NCBI GenBank assembly: GCA_002050465.1
Contig: MWYX01000064.1
Coordinates: 1-64,000, forward strand
Reading direction: 5' to 3'
DNA: 64,000 bases
From: Chitinophagales bacterium 65-1
GTDB lineage: Bacteria; Bacteroidota; Bacteroidia; Chitinophagales; Chitinophagaceae
This document shows positions 17,827-28,175 of this stretch, one piece after another. Numbering within the stretch: the stretch's first letter is position 1; the number at the start of each line of letters is the position of its first letter. The notes under the pieces are model-generated. The model was given only the letters and a program-made list of their open reading frames with translations. It had not been told where the DNA came from and ran no database searches. The position numbers and the translations under genes are program-made.

Positions 17827-18687
17827 TTAAATATCAGAAAGGTAAAAAGTGTCTTTGCTTCTTATTCCCTTTTCTGTTAATTGCAGGGTACAGCATTCAA
17901 TTAAAGGATCGTGTTCAAAAAATAAAATGTAATCTTTTTGATGGGCTTCCGTTAGAAATGATTTTTTTTCCTGTAATGTTTGTAAAGGTTGTGTATCGTA
18001 AGCCATAATGTATGGCACAGGTATATGTGCAACTGATGGAAGCAAATCCGCCATATAAACAATTGTTTTTCCATTATAATTTAGTTGGGGCAACATCATT
18101 GCTTCAGTATGACCATTCATAAACCGAACCGCAATATTTTCTGAGTAGGAAATACCATCTTTTACTTCAATGAATTTTAATTTACCACTCTGTTCAATTG
18201 GCAAAATATTTTCTTTAAGAAAACTGGCTTTCTCCCTGTCATTTGGATTAGCAGCCCATTCCCAATGAACTTCATTGCTCCAATAAGTTGCATTTTTAAA
18301 AGCCGGAACTAATTTACCTGCCTGTCCGGCAGGCAGGTCTCCCTTTTTTTCAATGGAGCCGCCACAATGATCAAAATGCAGGTGAGTAAGAAAAACATCG
18401 GTTACATCATCTTTACTAAAACCATTTTTTTCCAGTGATCCATCAAGGGTATCCTCTCCGTGTAAATAATAATGACCAAAAAATTTTTCATCCTGCTTAT
18501 CTCCCATCCCGTTATCAACTAAAATCAATCGTTCGCCATCTTCAATTAATAAACAACGCATGGCCCAGCTGCACATATTATTTTCATCAGGCGGATTTAA
18601 TTTTTGCCACATGCTTTTTGGAACAACTCCAAACATGGCACCCCCATCAAGTTTAAAATATCCTGTATTTATTGAATACAATTTCAT
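17827..18687 (-). CDS. MBL-fold metallo-hydrolase (lactonase-like)
   Basis: HLHFDHCGG (HxHxDH), DNGMGDK, NGHTEAMMLPQL. Confidence 0.88.
   Translation of the reverse strand: MKLYSINTGYFKLDGGAMFGVVPKSMWQKLNPPDENNMCSWAMRCLLIEDGERLILVDNGMGDKQDEKFFGHYYLHGEDTLDGSLEKNGFSKDDVTDVFLTHLHFDHCGGSIEKKGDLPAGQAGKLVPAFKNATYWSNEVHWEWAANPNDREKASFLKENILPIEQSGKLKFIEVKDGISYSENIAVRFMNGHTEAMMLPQLNYNGKTIVYMADLLPSVAHIPVPYIMAYDTQPLQTLQEKKSFLTEAHQKDYILFFEHDPLIECCTLQLTEKGIRSKDTFYLSDI
18316..18338. repeat. 23-bp palindromic element ACCTGCCTG-TCCGG-CAGGCAGGT inside MBL hydrolase gene
   Basis: 9-bp perfect inverted arms; encodes LPAGQAG in frame. Confidence 0.7.
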
Positions 18688-20105
18688 GCTATAGCTGTCT
18701 TCTTTTTTGGATCAACAAACAATAATAAAATACCTCCGATGATAAAAAATATCATAAGCGCTAAAACCGAATTTCCCATGCCGCCATAAAATTCAGCAAC
18801 ATAACCAAAAGATAATGTTCCTATCACTGTCCCCACTTTATCACATACATCATAAAAGCTAAAGTATGATGCAGTGTCTTTAGTAGGTGGCAAGAGCTTT
18901 GAATAGGTAGAGCGTGACATAGATTGAATTCCCCCCATCACCAATCCTACTATGGTTGCAACAATATAAAACTCGTAGCTGATAGGGGTTTGGATCGGTT
19001 TCATCTGCTCTCTTACAATTCCAATTTGTTTATTTATTTCTTCCCTGGAAATATTTGGAACATCTCTTTGTTTTTCTAATACGGTAATTTTTTCGGTAAA
19101 TGGTTTTAAAACTTTAGCCTGTTTGGAAATTGCAAATGCTGAAATGCATACAACAATCCAGACACAGATAATTACTCCCAACGTGAAAATATTATTTGTT
19201 CGCTTTGATAATCTGGCAAACATAGTAGCACCTGCTATTGCCACCAGTTGAATGATGAGAATAGTAATAATTAATTGAGAAGTTTCCAGCTTTAGCTCTT
19301 CTGCTGCAAAATAGCTCGACAGATACATTACAGTTTGTACCCCCATATTATAAAAAAAGAAACTTCTTAAAAATCTTTTTGTAACCGGGTATTCGCGTAA
19401 TTGTTGCCATACTTTTTTTAATTCATAAAAACCGTTTACAAAAATATTTTTCTCAGGACGTTGTTTAGATGCTATTGACCGCGGAAGGTTTTTAAATGTT
19501 ATCTGTGCAAAGCCTGCCCACCACAAGCCTACTGCCAGAAAAGATAAACGGGTAGGCCAGGCCCCTAATCCCCAATGCATTGCATCATTAAGCATAATGG
19601 CAGCGAGGCAAATGATCATTAGAATTACGCTGCCAACATAGCCTGTTGCAAATCCTTTTGCACTTATCCTGTCCTGATCTTCTTCCGAAGCTATCTCCGG
19701 TAAGTACGCATTATAAAAAACAATGCTGCCGCAAAAACCAATGGAGCCAAATACGGAGCAAATAATACCAAATGAAATATTATCTCTGGTAAGAAAACTT
19801 AATCCAATGCAGGCTGCGGAGCCGAGGTAACAAAAGAATTGCATAAAGGCCTTTTTATTTCCTTTATAATCAGCAATTGAAGAAAGAATAGGAGAAAGGA
19901 TTGCAATTATCAAAAATGAAAATGAAATTGAGTACGATGCAAGAGCAGCCCGGTCAAAAGTCCGCCCTATAAAATCAACCTTTGCAGGTGCAATAGCAGA
20001 ATAATATGCCGGAAATATCGCTGAAACTATAACGAGTGAATACGCACTGTTTGCCCAGTCGTACATGGTCCATCCTCTTATAACATTTTTTGGAGCAGTT
20101 TGCAT
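18684..20105 (-). CDS. MFS transporter, UMF1/Atg22-like
   Basis: GWTMYDWANSAYSLVIVSAIFPAYY, about 12 TM; MGGIQSMSRSTYSKLLPP. Confidence 0.85.
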   Translation of the reverse strand: MQTAPKNVIRGWTMYDWANSAYSLVIVSAIFPAYYSAIAPAKVDFIGRTFDRAALASYSISFSFLIIAILSPILSSIADYKGNKKAFMQFFCYLGSAACIGLSFLTRDNISFGIICSVFGSIGFCGSIVFYNAYLPEIASEEDQDRISAKGFATGYVGSVILMIICLAAIMLNDAMHWGLGAWPTRLSFLAVGLWWAGFAQITFKNLPRSIASKQRPEKNIFVNGFYELKKVWQQLREYPVTKRFLRSFFFYNMGVQTVMYLSSYFAAEELKLETSQLIITILIIQLVAIAGATMFARLSKRTNNIFTLGVIICVWIVVCISAFAISKQAKVLKPFTEKITVLEKQRDVPNISREEINKQIGIVREQMKPIQTPISYEFYIVATIVGLVMGGIQSMSRSTYSKLLPPTKDTASYFSFYDVCDKVGTVIGTLSFGYVAEFYGGMGNSVLALMIFFIIGGILLLFVDPKKKTAIA

Positions 20106-20175
20106 TGTTGGTTAAATGAATATTGAAAATAGCGAAAAAATTATCACTATTATTAATCCAGCTTATTATACAGCT

Positions 20176-20970
20176 TTAAGATTTTAGCCATCCTGAATAA
20201 ATTAATATCAACAGTACTATACCCACAATTATTCGATAGACCCCCCACACCCTAAAGCCATACTTCTGTAAAAATGTAATAAAAAATTTTATAGCCAGCA
20301 GTGCAACAACAAAAGCTACAATATTTCCAATGCTCAATAATTTTATTTCGTCTGAAGTAAATGATCCGTTTTCTTTACTATGCATGTATAATTTATACAC
20401 CGTAGCAGCAAGCATGGTAGGCACTGCTAAAAAAAATGAGAATTCTGCAGCTGCATTCCTGGTAAGCTTTTGCTGCATACCGCCAATTATTGATGCGGCA
20501 CTTCTGCTAATACCCGGTATCATGGCAAGGCATTGCCATATGCCGATAATAAAGGCATTTACAAAGGATATTTCATTTTCATTATGGATATGAGGCCGTT
20601 TATAAGCTTTATCGATAAATATCAAAATAATTCCCCCCGCAAGCATTGCTATTGCAACAGTTAAAGAGCTATCAAGCAATGCATCAATTTTTTTTGAAAA
20701 TAAAAAACCAATTATTAATGCGGGTAATACCGCTACAGCAAGCTTTGCATAAAATTTCCATTGAGAGAAATTAAAAAACTTTTTATAATAAAGAACTACA
20801 ACAGCTAAAATTGCTCCTAACTGTATTGCAACTGTAAAAACCTTGGTAAATGCATCATCATGCGTTTGTAATAATTTTTCAGCAATGATCATATGACCGG
20901 TGGAAGAAATGGGAATAAATTCCGTTATTCCTTCAACAATAGCTATAATGATTGATTCAGTAATGGTCAT
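20176..20970 (-). CDS. uppP: undecaprenyl-diphosphate phosphatase
   Basis: IVEGITEFIPISSTGHMIIAE, GIWQCLAMIPGISRSAASIIGG. Confidence 0.95.
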   Translation of the reverse strand: MTITESIIIAIVEGITEFIPISSTGHMIIAEKLLQTHDDAFTKVFTVAIQLGAILAVVVLYYKKFFNFSQWKFYAKLAVAVLPALIIGFLFSKKIDALLDSSLTVAIAMLAGGIILIFIDKAYKRPHIHNENEISFVNAFIIGIWQCLAMIPGISRSAASIIGGMQQKLTRNAAAEFSFFLAVPTMLAATVYKLYMHSKENGSFTSDEIKLLSIGNIVAFVVALLAIKFFITFLQKYGFRVWGVYRIIVGIVLLILIYSGWLKS

Positions 20971-20989
20971 CTAAGTGATTGAATGTGCA

Positions 20990-21021
20990 ACATAAAAAAA
21001 GGCGATGAATAAATCATCGCC
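20990..21021 (-). terminator. Rho-independent terminator (minus strand)
   Basis: GGCGATGA-ATAAA-TCATCGCC hairpin with T-tract on the minus strand after the DUF3098 gene. Confidence 0.7.
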
Positions 21022-21043
21022 AAACATATTATCTTAAAAAAAA

Positions 21044-21340
21044 TTATTCAGGCTTCTTCATTATAGCAAATATTTCAATAATAAGGCCGGCAATAATTAA
21101 TATAGGGGCAATAGTGATCCGGGTTGTACTATACACGTCCTTATCCTGAAAAACATTGGGATCACTGCTTTTACCACCTGCCATCAAAAAAAATCCAATG
21201 GCCATTACCACAAGGCCTATAAGCATCCACTTGTAATTCTCTCTGCCAAATAATTGTGCGGATGGTGACTGAGTAACTGCTTTTTCTTTAGTGGTTACGG
21301 GCATCGCAGTTTTTTTATTTTGGGTTTTTGTATTTGCCAT
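21044..21340 (-). CDS. DUF3098 family membrane protein
   Basis: YKWMLIGLVVMAIGFFLMAGGKSSDPNVF..., two TM; next to ftsX as is typical in Bacteroidota. Confidence 0.75.
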   Translation of the reverse strand: MANTKTQNKKTAMPVTTKEKAVTQSPSAQLFGRENYKWMLIGLVVMAIGFFLMAGGKSSDPNVFQDKDVYSTTRITIAPILIIAGLIIEIFAIMKKPE

Positions 21341-21356
21341 AATTTATATTTCAATA

Positions 21357-22235
21357 TTAATAAAGATCATCCAGTTTCATTTTTAAATATTTGAGAACAG
21401 AGCGATGCGTACTGAACAGTGAGATCAGTAATCCTAATACTACCATAACCATAAATAGAAAAAGCATGCTACTGTTATCATGAAGTACCTTAAAGTAAGG
21501 CACAAGTTTTTCTGCTACAGCAATAAAAGCAATCATAAGTACAATAGCAATTCCTGCCGCTATCAATCCATTGATGATTGCTCTTATATTTAATGGCCGT
21601 GCAATAAAACTTCTTGTTGCACCTACCATTTGCATGGTTTTTATTAAGAACCGGTTGCTATACATTGCAAGCCGTATGGTATTATCAATAGAAATAATTA
21701 CAAGGATAGAAAGTATAATTGCGATAATAAGAATCCATATTGCAGCCGTTTTTACAAATTTACTCACATAGGTAACTGTATCAGTAGGATATTGAAATTC
21801 TGAAATAACATTCTGATAATTATTTGTTAGATAATTACCAAGATTGGCAAGGCTATCCTGTTGCATATAGTCAGCCTTTACAAAAAAGTCTATGCTTTCA
21901 GGAAGTGGATTATTGTCTAAAAATTTTCTCCAGGTGGTATCATTTTGCGCATTCCATTTTTCTACAGCCTTTTCTCTTGTAACATATTCAACATCTTTTG
22001 CGTAAGGCAGGGAACTTATATAATTTTTTACAGTATCAATTTGTTTTTTTGTTGCCGTTCTTTCAATCCATGCATGTACCTGGATGCTCTCTTTAAAATA
22101 TTCTCCTGTTTTGCGGATATTTAAAAATATCCAACCTACAATGCCAAATAAAAATAAAACCAGCGCTACTCCTATTATTGCATATATGTAAGATGGTTTT
22201 CCACGCTTTGCAGATGCTTTACCAAATTGAGCCAT
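21357..22235 (-). CDS. ftsX: cell-division ABC transporter permease FtsX
   Basis: ESIQVHAWIERTATKKQIDTVKNYISSLPYAKDVEYVTREKAVEKW, C-terminal FtsX TM domain. Confidence 0.85.
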   Translation of the reverse strand: MAQFGKASAKRGKPSYIYAIIGVALVLFLFGIVGWIFLNIRKTGEYFKESIQVHAWIERTATKKQIDTVKNYISSLPYAKDVEYVTREKAVEKWNAQNDTTWRKFLDNNPLPESIDFFVKADYMQQDSLANLGNYLTNNYQNVISEFQYPTDTVTYVSKFVKTAAIWILIIAIILSILVIISIDNTIRLAMYSNRFLIKTMQMVGATRSFIARPLNIRAIINGLIAAGIAIVLMIAFIAVAEKLVPYFKVLHDNSSMLFLFMVMVVLGLLISLFSTHRSVLKYLKMKLDDLY

Positions 22236-22490
22236 TAGTTTACGATTATGATTATGTAAGGTGCCGGCAAAAATAATTGTTTTTACAGACGTTTAGTATT
22301 TTTGTGGTTACATTGTATTGCTAATATATTTTAGTTAATCCAGTGATTGGTGATTTAAGAAAGTTGAATAACATTTCTTTCACAAATTTTTTTTGGTAGC
22401 CCGCATTTGTTTTTCATAGCATCATCGTGAAGTTTATCCAGAGCTTGACGAAGGATCACTCACTTGTACCGCATACCATTATGGAACAGT

Positions 22491-25376
22491 ATGGAATATA
22501 ATTTCAGACATATAGAAAAGAAATGGCAGCAAAGATGGAAAGAAGCGGATGCTTATAAAGTAAGGAATCATTCTTCCAAACCTAAATGCTATGTGCTGGA
22601 TATGTTTCCTTATCCCAGTGGAGCAGGCTTACATGTGGGTCACCCCCTTGGATATATTGCCAGTGATATTTATGCAAGGTATAAGCGCCTGAAAGGGTTT
22701 AATGTACTGCATCCTATGGGTTATGACAGTTTTGGATTACCTGCAGAACAATATGCTTTGGAAACGGGACAACATCCTGCAGTTACTACAGAAAATAATA
22801 TAAATACTTTTCGTGAGCAACTGGATAATATTGGTTTTTCTTTTGACTGGAGCAGGGAGATACGAACCAGCGATCCGAAATATTATAAATGGACTCAATG
22901 GATATTTCTGCAATTGTTCAATAGTTATTTCTGTAACACAGAAAAGAAAGCATTACCAATATCAAAACTCATAAATAAATATGCCACTAAAGGAAATAAA
23001 GATTTTACTCCTGAACAATGGTATGCATATTCAGAAAAAGAGAAAGAAGATATATTAATGAAGCGTCGGTTGGCATACTTAGCTTATGGTGAAGTGAACT
23101 GGTGTGAGGCACTGGGAACAGTTTTAGCTAATGATGAAGTGATCAATGGAGTAAGTGAACGTGGCGGGCATCCGGTTGTAAAAAAGAAAATGCATCAATG
23201 GTATTTACGGATAACCGACTATGCCGAAAGATTGTTGCAAGGTTTGGAAACAGTGGAATTCAGTGATGCAATGAAAGAAATGCAAAGGAACTGGATCGGG
23301 AAGAGTGAGGGAGCTGAGATCAGCTTCGAGCTTCGAGCTAATAGCCATGAGCAAAGACACAGCTCACAGCTCAGGGCTCACAGCTCAAGGCTTGGCGTTT
23401 ACACTACCCGACCAGATACCATCTTCGGCGTTGACTTTATGGTACTTGCGCCAGAACATGAATTGGTGCAACAAATAACAACCTCTGAACAAAAAGAAGA
23501 AATTGAAAAATATCTTGATTATGCAAAAAGCCGTAGCGAAAGAGAGAGGCTAGCAGAAGTAAAACAAATAACGGGTGCCTTTACCGGCGCTTATGCAGTA
23601 AACCCTTTTAATGGAAAAGAGATCCCGATCTGGATATCTGAATATGTATTAGCTGGCTATGGTACAGGAGCAATCATGGCTGTGCCTTGCGGTGATCAGC
23701 GTGATTTTAATTTTGCAAAGCATTTTAATATTCTCATCACAAATATAATTGGTGAACATTTTAACGGTGAAGAAGCCAATCCCACTAAAGATGCTATTCT
23801 TACCAATTCGGATTTTTTAAATGGGATGTTAATGAAAGATGCTATTTCTGTAGTAAATAATAAATTGGAAGAACTTGGAATAGGTAAAAGAAAAATAAAT
23901 TATAAGATGAGAGATGCAGGTTTCAGCCGCCAGCGATATTGGGGTGAACCGTTTCCTATATTTTATAAGGGTGGTATTGCTTATCCTGTTGATGAAAAAG
24001 AATTACCGGTTGAATTACCGCATGTGGAAAATTACAAACCCGGTCCGGAAGGAGAAGGACCATTGGCTAATATTACTGACTGGGTTAATTTAAATGATGG
24101 CTCAACAAGAGAAACAAATACAATGCCCGGCTATGCAGGTTCATCGTGGTATTTTTTAAGATATATGGATTCGGATAATGATAAAGCATTTGCTGATAAA
24201 AAAGCAACAGATTACTGGAACCAAGTGGATGTGTATGTTGGCGGAACGGAGCATGCAGTCGGGCATTTACTCTACAGCCGCATGTGGACAAAAGTTTTAT
24301 TTGATTTAGGGTATATAAATTTTGATGAACCATTTAGAAAGTTGGTGAATCAAGGAATGATACAGGGAAGCAGCAGATTTGTATATAGATTAGATTATTA
24401 CAAACTTGATTTGATTAAAGATTTATCGGAAGGACATCAACTTTTTCTTTCAAAAAAAATTAAAGAAAAATTGCCTTCTGATGAATCAAGAATTTTGATA
24501 AACCAAGCTTTAGGAATCCATTCAGAAAGTAAAAATATTACTTGGCAAATTGCTGAACTTCATGTTGATGTAAATCTTGTTGATGGAGTTGAATTAGACA
24601 TTGATGCATTTAGGAAATGGAAAAACGGAGAATATGCAAATGCAACATTTATTTTAGAAGATGGAAAATACATCTGTGGTGTAGAAACAGAAAAAATGTC
24701 AAAATCAAAATACAACACGGTTAACCCTGATGTATTAATAGAAAAATACGGCGCCGATACCTTCCGGATGTATGAAATGTTCTTGGGGCCGGTTGAAGCA
24801 AGCAAGCCATGGGATACCAAAGGAATTGAAGGTGTTCACCGCTTTTTAAAAAAATTATGGCGTTTATTTTTTGATGAGCAAAAAGGTAAAGTCTGGACTG
24901 AAGACAAAGCCACCGATGCCGAATTAAAAGTACTGCATAAAACCATTAAAAAAATTGAAGAAGACACAGAAAGATTTTCATATAACACGGCAGTAAGTGC
25001 ATTTATGGTTTGTGTAAATGAACTGCATGATCTAAAATGCCATAAAAAAGAAATTTTAGAACCACTCCTGATCTTATTAACGCCTTATGCTCCGCATATT
25101 ACAGAAGAATTGTGGAATCAATTAGGAAATAAAGAAAGCATCCTGGATGCTCCGTTTCCAAAGTTTGAATCAAAATATTTAATTGAGTCCACAAAAGAAT
25201 ATCCCATTTCAATAAATGGTAAATTGCGTACTACTATTAATATAGCATTAAATGCTTCTCAGGAAGAAGTTGAAAATATTGTTCTTAATAATGAGGTAAT
25301 AAAAAAATGGATTGATAGTAAAGCGCCAAAGAAAATTATTTATGTAAAAAATAAGATGGTAAATGTGGTTATATAA
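22491..25376 (+). CDS. leuS: leucyl-tRNA synthetase
   Basis: DMFPYPSGAGLHVGHPLGYIASD, VYTTRPDTIFG, GGTEHAVGHLLYSRMW, EKMSKSKYNTVNPD. Confidence 0.96.
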   Translation: MEYNFRHIEKKWQQRWKEADAYKVRNHSSKPKCYVLDMFPYPSGAGLHVGHPLGYIASDIYARYKRLKGFNVLHPMGYDSFGLPAEQYALETGQHPAVTTENNINTFREQLDNIGFSFDWSREIRTSDPKYYKWTQWIFLQLFNSYFCNTEKKALPISKLINKYATKGNKDFTPEQWYAYSEKEKEDILMKRRLAYLAYGEVNWCEALGTVLANDEVINGVSERGGHPVVKKKMHQWYLRITDYAERLLQGLETVEFSDAMKEMQRNWIGKSEGAEISFELRANSHEQRHSSQLRAHSSRLGVYTTRPDTIFGVDFMVLAPEHELVQQITTSEQKEEIEKYLDYAKSRSERERLAEVKQITGAFTGAYAVNPFNGKEIPIWISEYVLAGYGTGAIMAVPCGDQRDFNFAKHFNILITNIIGEHFNGEEANPTKDAILTNSDFLNGMLMKDAISVVNNKLEELGIGKRKINYKMRDAGFSRQRYWGEPFPIFYKGGIAYPVDEKELPVELPHVENYKPGPEGEGPLANITDWVNLNDGSTRETNTMPGYAGSSWYFLRYMDSDNDKAFADKKATDYWNQVDVYVGGTEHAVGHLLYSRMWTKVLFDLGYINFDEPFRKLVNQGMIQGSSRFVYRLDYYKLDLIKDLSEGHQLFLSKKIKEKLPSDESRILINQALGIHSESKNITWQIAELHVDVNLVDGVELDIDAFRKWKNGEYANATFILEDGKYICGVETEKMSKSKYNTVNPDVLIEKYGADTFRMYEMFLGPVEASKPWDTKGIEGVHRFLKKLWRLFFDEQKGKVWTEDKATDAELKVLHKTIKKIEEDTERFSYNTAVSAFMVCVNELHDLKCHKKEILEPLLILLTPYAPHITEELWNQLGNKESILDAPFPKFESKYLIESTKEYPISINGKLRTTINIALNASQEEVENIVLNNEVIKKWIDSKAPKKIIYVKNKMVNVVI
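23322..23393. repeat. AGCTCACAGCTC-type low-complexity repeat inserted in frame in leuS
   Basis: agcttcgagcttcgagctaatagccatgagc...agctcacagctcagggctcacagctcaaggct. Confidence 0.65.
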
Positions 25377-25408
25377 AAAAAGCCCCGGATTTTTCGGGGC
25401 TTTTTTAT
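25374..25408. terminator. bidirectional Rho-independent terminator between convergent genes
   Basis: AAAAAAAGCCCCGGATTTTTCGGGGCTTTTTT. Confidence 0.9.
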
Positions 25409-25426
25409 CATTAGTATTATGTAAAC

Positions 25427-28000
25427 TTACTTCACCGTCAATACATCATCAATAAGAAATACCAGATTACTCCTGTGTGCTTTTGTTTCTTCGTTAGTTG
25501 ACGCAGCAGTTGCAAGCCTTGTCTTTAATTTTTTTAATGTATAACGTGCAGCAGCCTTTGATAAATCATCTACGGGTGATTGTATATGGGCAATCTGAGC
25601 CAGTTGTTTTACATAGGCTGTTTGCAGATATTGCCTGTAGGTATTTACACTGCTGTTAATATCAGCATCAAAAATACCTTTGTTCAGATCATTCATTACA
25701 TCAGCAAGGCTATATTGATTACCATACATCCGGCTGTTAGTTATGCGTTGCATAGTTACAGGATGCAGAATATGATTTAATGAAGCAGTAGCAAGTACGT
25801 TGTATATACTGCTCAACTTCGGGTCTTCAGTACTTGAAAAGAAATTAAAGCCTCTCCTCTGGGTTTGCAAATAAGGCAATAAATAAGCATCACTGGCAAA
25901 TGCATTTGGAGAGAAAACATTTTTATTTAATACAGCCATTGCTCTTTTTTGCGTGACTATTGGTACAGGTGTATAAGGCTTATTTTTGGTACCCTGACCC
26001 ACAAAGCTCCTGTCAATATAAACGCCGCCAACATAACGGCTAACAGCATTGATCATATCTAACCTTTGATTGTTTAAAAGTCCATACCTCGATCTTAATT
26101 CTGCATAGCTCTTGCCGTCTTTACTATATCTATCTTTCAGCTTTGGAACAAGGTTATTTAGCAGAGTAAAACGATCTTCGGCATATCCAAGTGCATCACT
26201 GCTCATATCACCCACATTAACACGTGGATCAATTCCGCTACCGGGCGAACGCATATCATCAGCGTCATTACCAAATGCAAGATCGTGTTCAGTACTACGG
26301 CTCAGTATTTTTTTACGAAAAGCCTCTTCTTGTTCCGCCGGTACTGGAGTATAGCCAAATTCAATTGCCCAAAGATCATAAGGGCCGGGTTTAGTGGTAT
26401 AATAATCTCCCTGCTTACTTCTGTCTATACTTACATTAATTGCCGGATAATCCATTACGCTGCCTATCAACCCTTTCTTTTGTGTTATAGCTGTATTATT
26501 TAATTCAGCAGGCGATAACATCTGGCTTGCCATCATGTTGTGGTTAAGGCCAAGCGTATGGCCCATTTCATGCAAGATCAGGTAAGTTAAAAACTGTTTG
26601 TGCATTTTTTTTACTTCCGCTTCCGGGGCTCCTGCAGCTTCTAAGGCCGTAAGTCCCGTTGTAAACTTTGCTTTTAATTCCGAAGTCAGCCTACAGCACA
26701 CATGAGTACCTTCCCTTCCGGGTATATAAAACGGTGCAGATGGCGAATTGTAAAATTCCTCAAAAATTGGCGTGGCATTTCCGCTAAACCACTCTATAGT
26801 TATATCCGAACCCAGTATTTGGCCTGTTTGGGGATTAACATGGCTTGGGCCAATAGCACCATAGTTAGGAATGGAAGAAGAAACCCACCTGATAACATTA
26901 TACCTGAGATCACTTGGATCCCAATCAGCGTTATCTGGCATCTGCTTCATTATTACAGCATTTTTAAATCCAGCTTTTTCAAACGCCTCATTCCATTTTT
27001 CTCCTGCTTCCTTAATGATCTGCCGGTATTCGTAAGGGGTTGTATTTTCTATCCACCAAACAATTGGTTCCACTGGTTCACTTAGGGCTGCTGAAGAATC
27101 TTTTTTTACCAGGTGCCACCGGTTTATTACATCTCTGGACCGGATGGGATCTATTGTAGTTAAATTTTCTTTCTGCACAGTAAAATAGCCAACACGTGGA
27201 TCATCCAGTCGTGGGCGAAAATTATTTTTGGGCATTTCTATAAAGCTGTGTTGTATTCTTACCCGTACATACCGGGCATCTGTTATATCAGCACTACCCC
27301 TATTATAAGGTGCAGGATTATCGTACGCAAGATCCACCTGAACATCTATATTTCCAGGGAATGAACGAATTACATTATACTTCGACTTTGAAGGATTAAG
27401 CGTGCCAAGGTTAAAGAAAAGTGATGGTGGTGCACCAATTGGAGTTAATGGCTTTACCGGGTCCATCTTATCTGAAAGAAATAATCCGTCAACACTTACC
27501 ATATAACCTTCTGCATCATCTACAGTATATTTTTCTGCCAGTAAAACAGCTTCAGCAATATCTACTCCTGCTGTTCTGCTTACAGGATTAGCAGAATCAT
27601 AATAAAATCTTGTATTTACTACCTGAAATTCGAGCTTGTCAAATGCTTTTACAATTTTAAACACCTCTGTACTCCGGTGCATGCTCTGGTTCAACCTTAA
27701 ACTTGTAGGGCCACTGATAGAGAAACTCTGGTAGATAAACTCTTTACCCAATTGATTTTTCTTTACAAACATTTGTAAGGAACCGGTTACGGTATCCTGG
27801 TAAATGGCAAACAGTCCTGGATATTTTTTACTGCTTTTTGTTTTTTCTGCAAGTGATACTTTTTTCACTCTTGCAGTATCGAGTGTAGGTTTAACCTCGG
27901 TGGTTGGTTTTACCAGTACAACTACCGTATCTTTTTTAATTTGTGCAGTTGCTGAAATTGCGAAAGTTGACAGGAAGCAGGCTAATAAAAATTTATTCAT
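25427..28000 (-). CDS. zinc-dependent metalloprotease (DUF5117/DUF5118 family)
   Basis: HEMGHTLGLNHNM metzincin-like site, secretion signal, GSVMDYPAINV. Confidence 0.88.
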   Translation of the reverse strand: MNKFLLACFLSTFAISATAQIKKDTVVVLVKPTTEVKPTLDTARVKKVSLAEKTKSSKKYPGLFAIYQDTVTGSLQMFVKKNQLGKEFIYQSFSISGPTSLRLNQSMHRSTEVFKIVKAFDKLEFQVVNTRFYYDSANPVSRTAGVDIAEAVLLAEKYTVDDAEGYMVSVDGLFLSDKMDPVKPLTPIGAPPSLFFNLGTLNPSKSKYNVIRSFPGNIDVQVDLAYDNPAPYNRGSADITDARYVRVRIQHSFIEMPKNNFRPRLDDPRVGYFTVQKENLTTIDPIRSRDVINRWHLVKKDSSAALSEPVEPIVWWIENTTPYEYRQIIKEAGEKWNEAFEKAGFKNAVIMKQMPDNADWDPSDLRYNVIRWVSSSIPNYGAIGPSHVNPQTGQILGSDITIEWFSGNATPIFEEFYNSPSAPFYIPGREGTHVCCRLTSELKAKFTTGLTALEAAGAPEAEVKKMHKQFLTYLILHEMGHTLGLNHNMMASQMLSPAELNNTAITQKKGLIGSVMDYPAINVSIDRSKQGDYYTTKPGPYDLWAIEFGYTPVPAEQEEAFRKKILSRSTEHDLAFGNDADDMRSPGSGIDPRVNVGDMSSDALGYAEDRFTLLNNLVPKLKDRYSKDGKSYAELRSRYGLLNNQRLDMINAVSRYVGGVYIDRSFVGQGTKNKPYTPVPIVTQKRAMAVLNKNVFSPNAFASDAYLLPYLQTQRRGFNFFSSTEDPKLSSIYNVLATASLNHILHPVTMQRITNSRMYGNQYSLADVMNDLNKGIFDADINSSVNTYRQYLQTAYVKQLAQIAHIQSPVDDLSKAAARYTLKKLKTRLATAASTNEETKAHRSNLVFLIDDVLTVK

Positions 28001-28175
28001 TATTTGAATGTTTTACGTTTAAAAATAAAGAGAAAAAAGTATAAAAAATGTTATTTGTATGAGTTGGACCTATGATGTGTGCGCAGATATTTATTCTTTT
28101 TGTCGGTAAAAATGTTGCATCGTTATTTTTTGCATTCCTTTCCTTTCACAGATGTTATTGTGTAAACCAAAAAAC

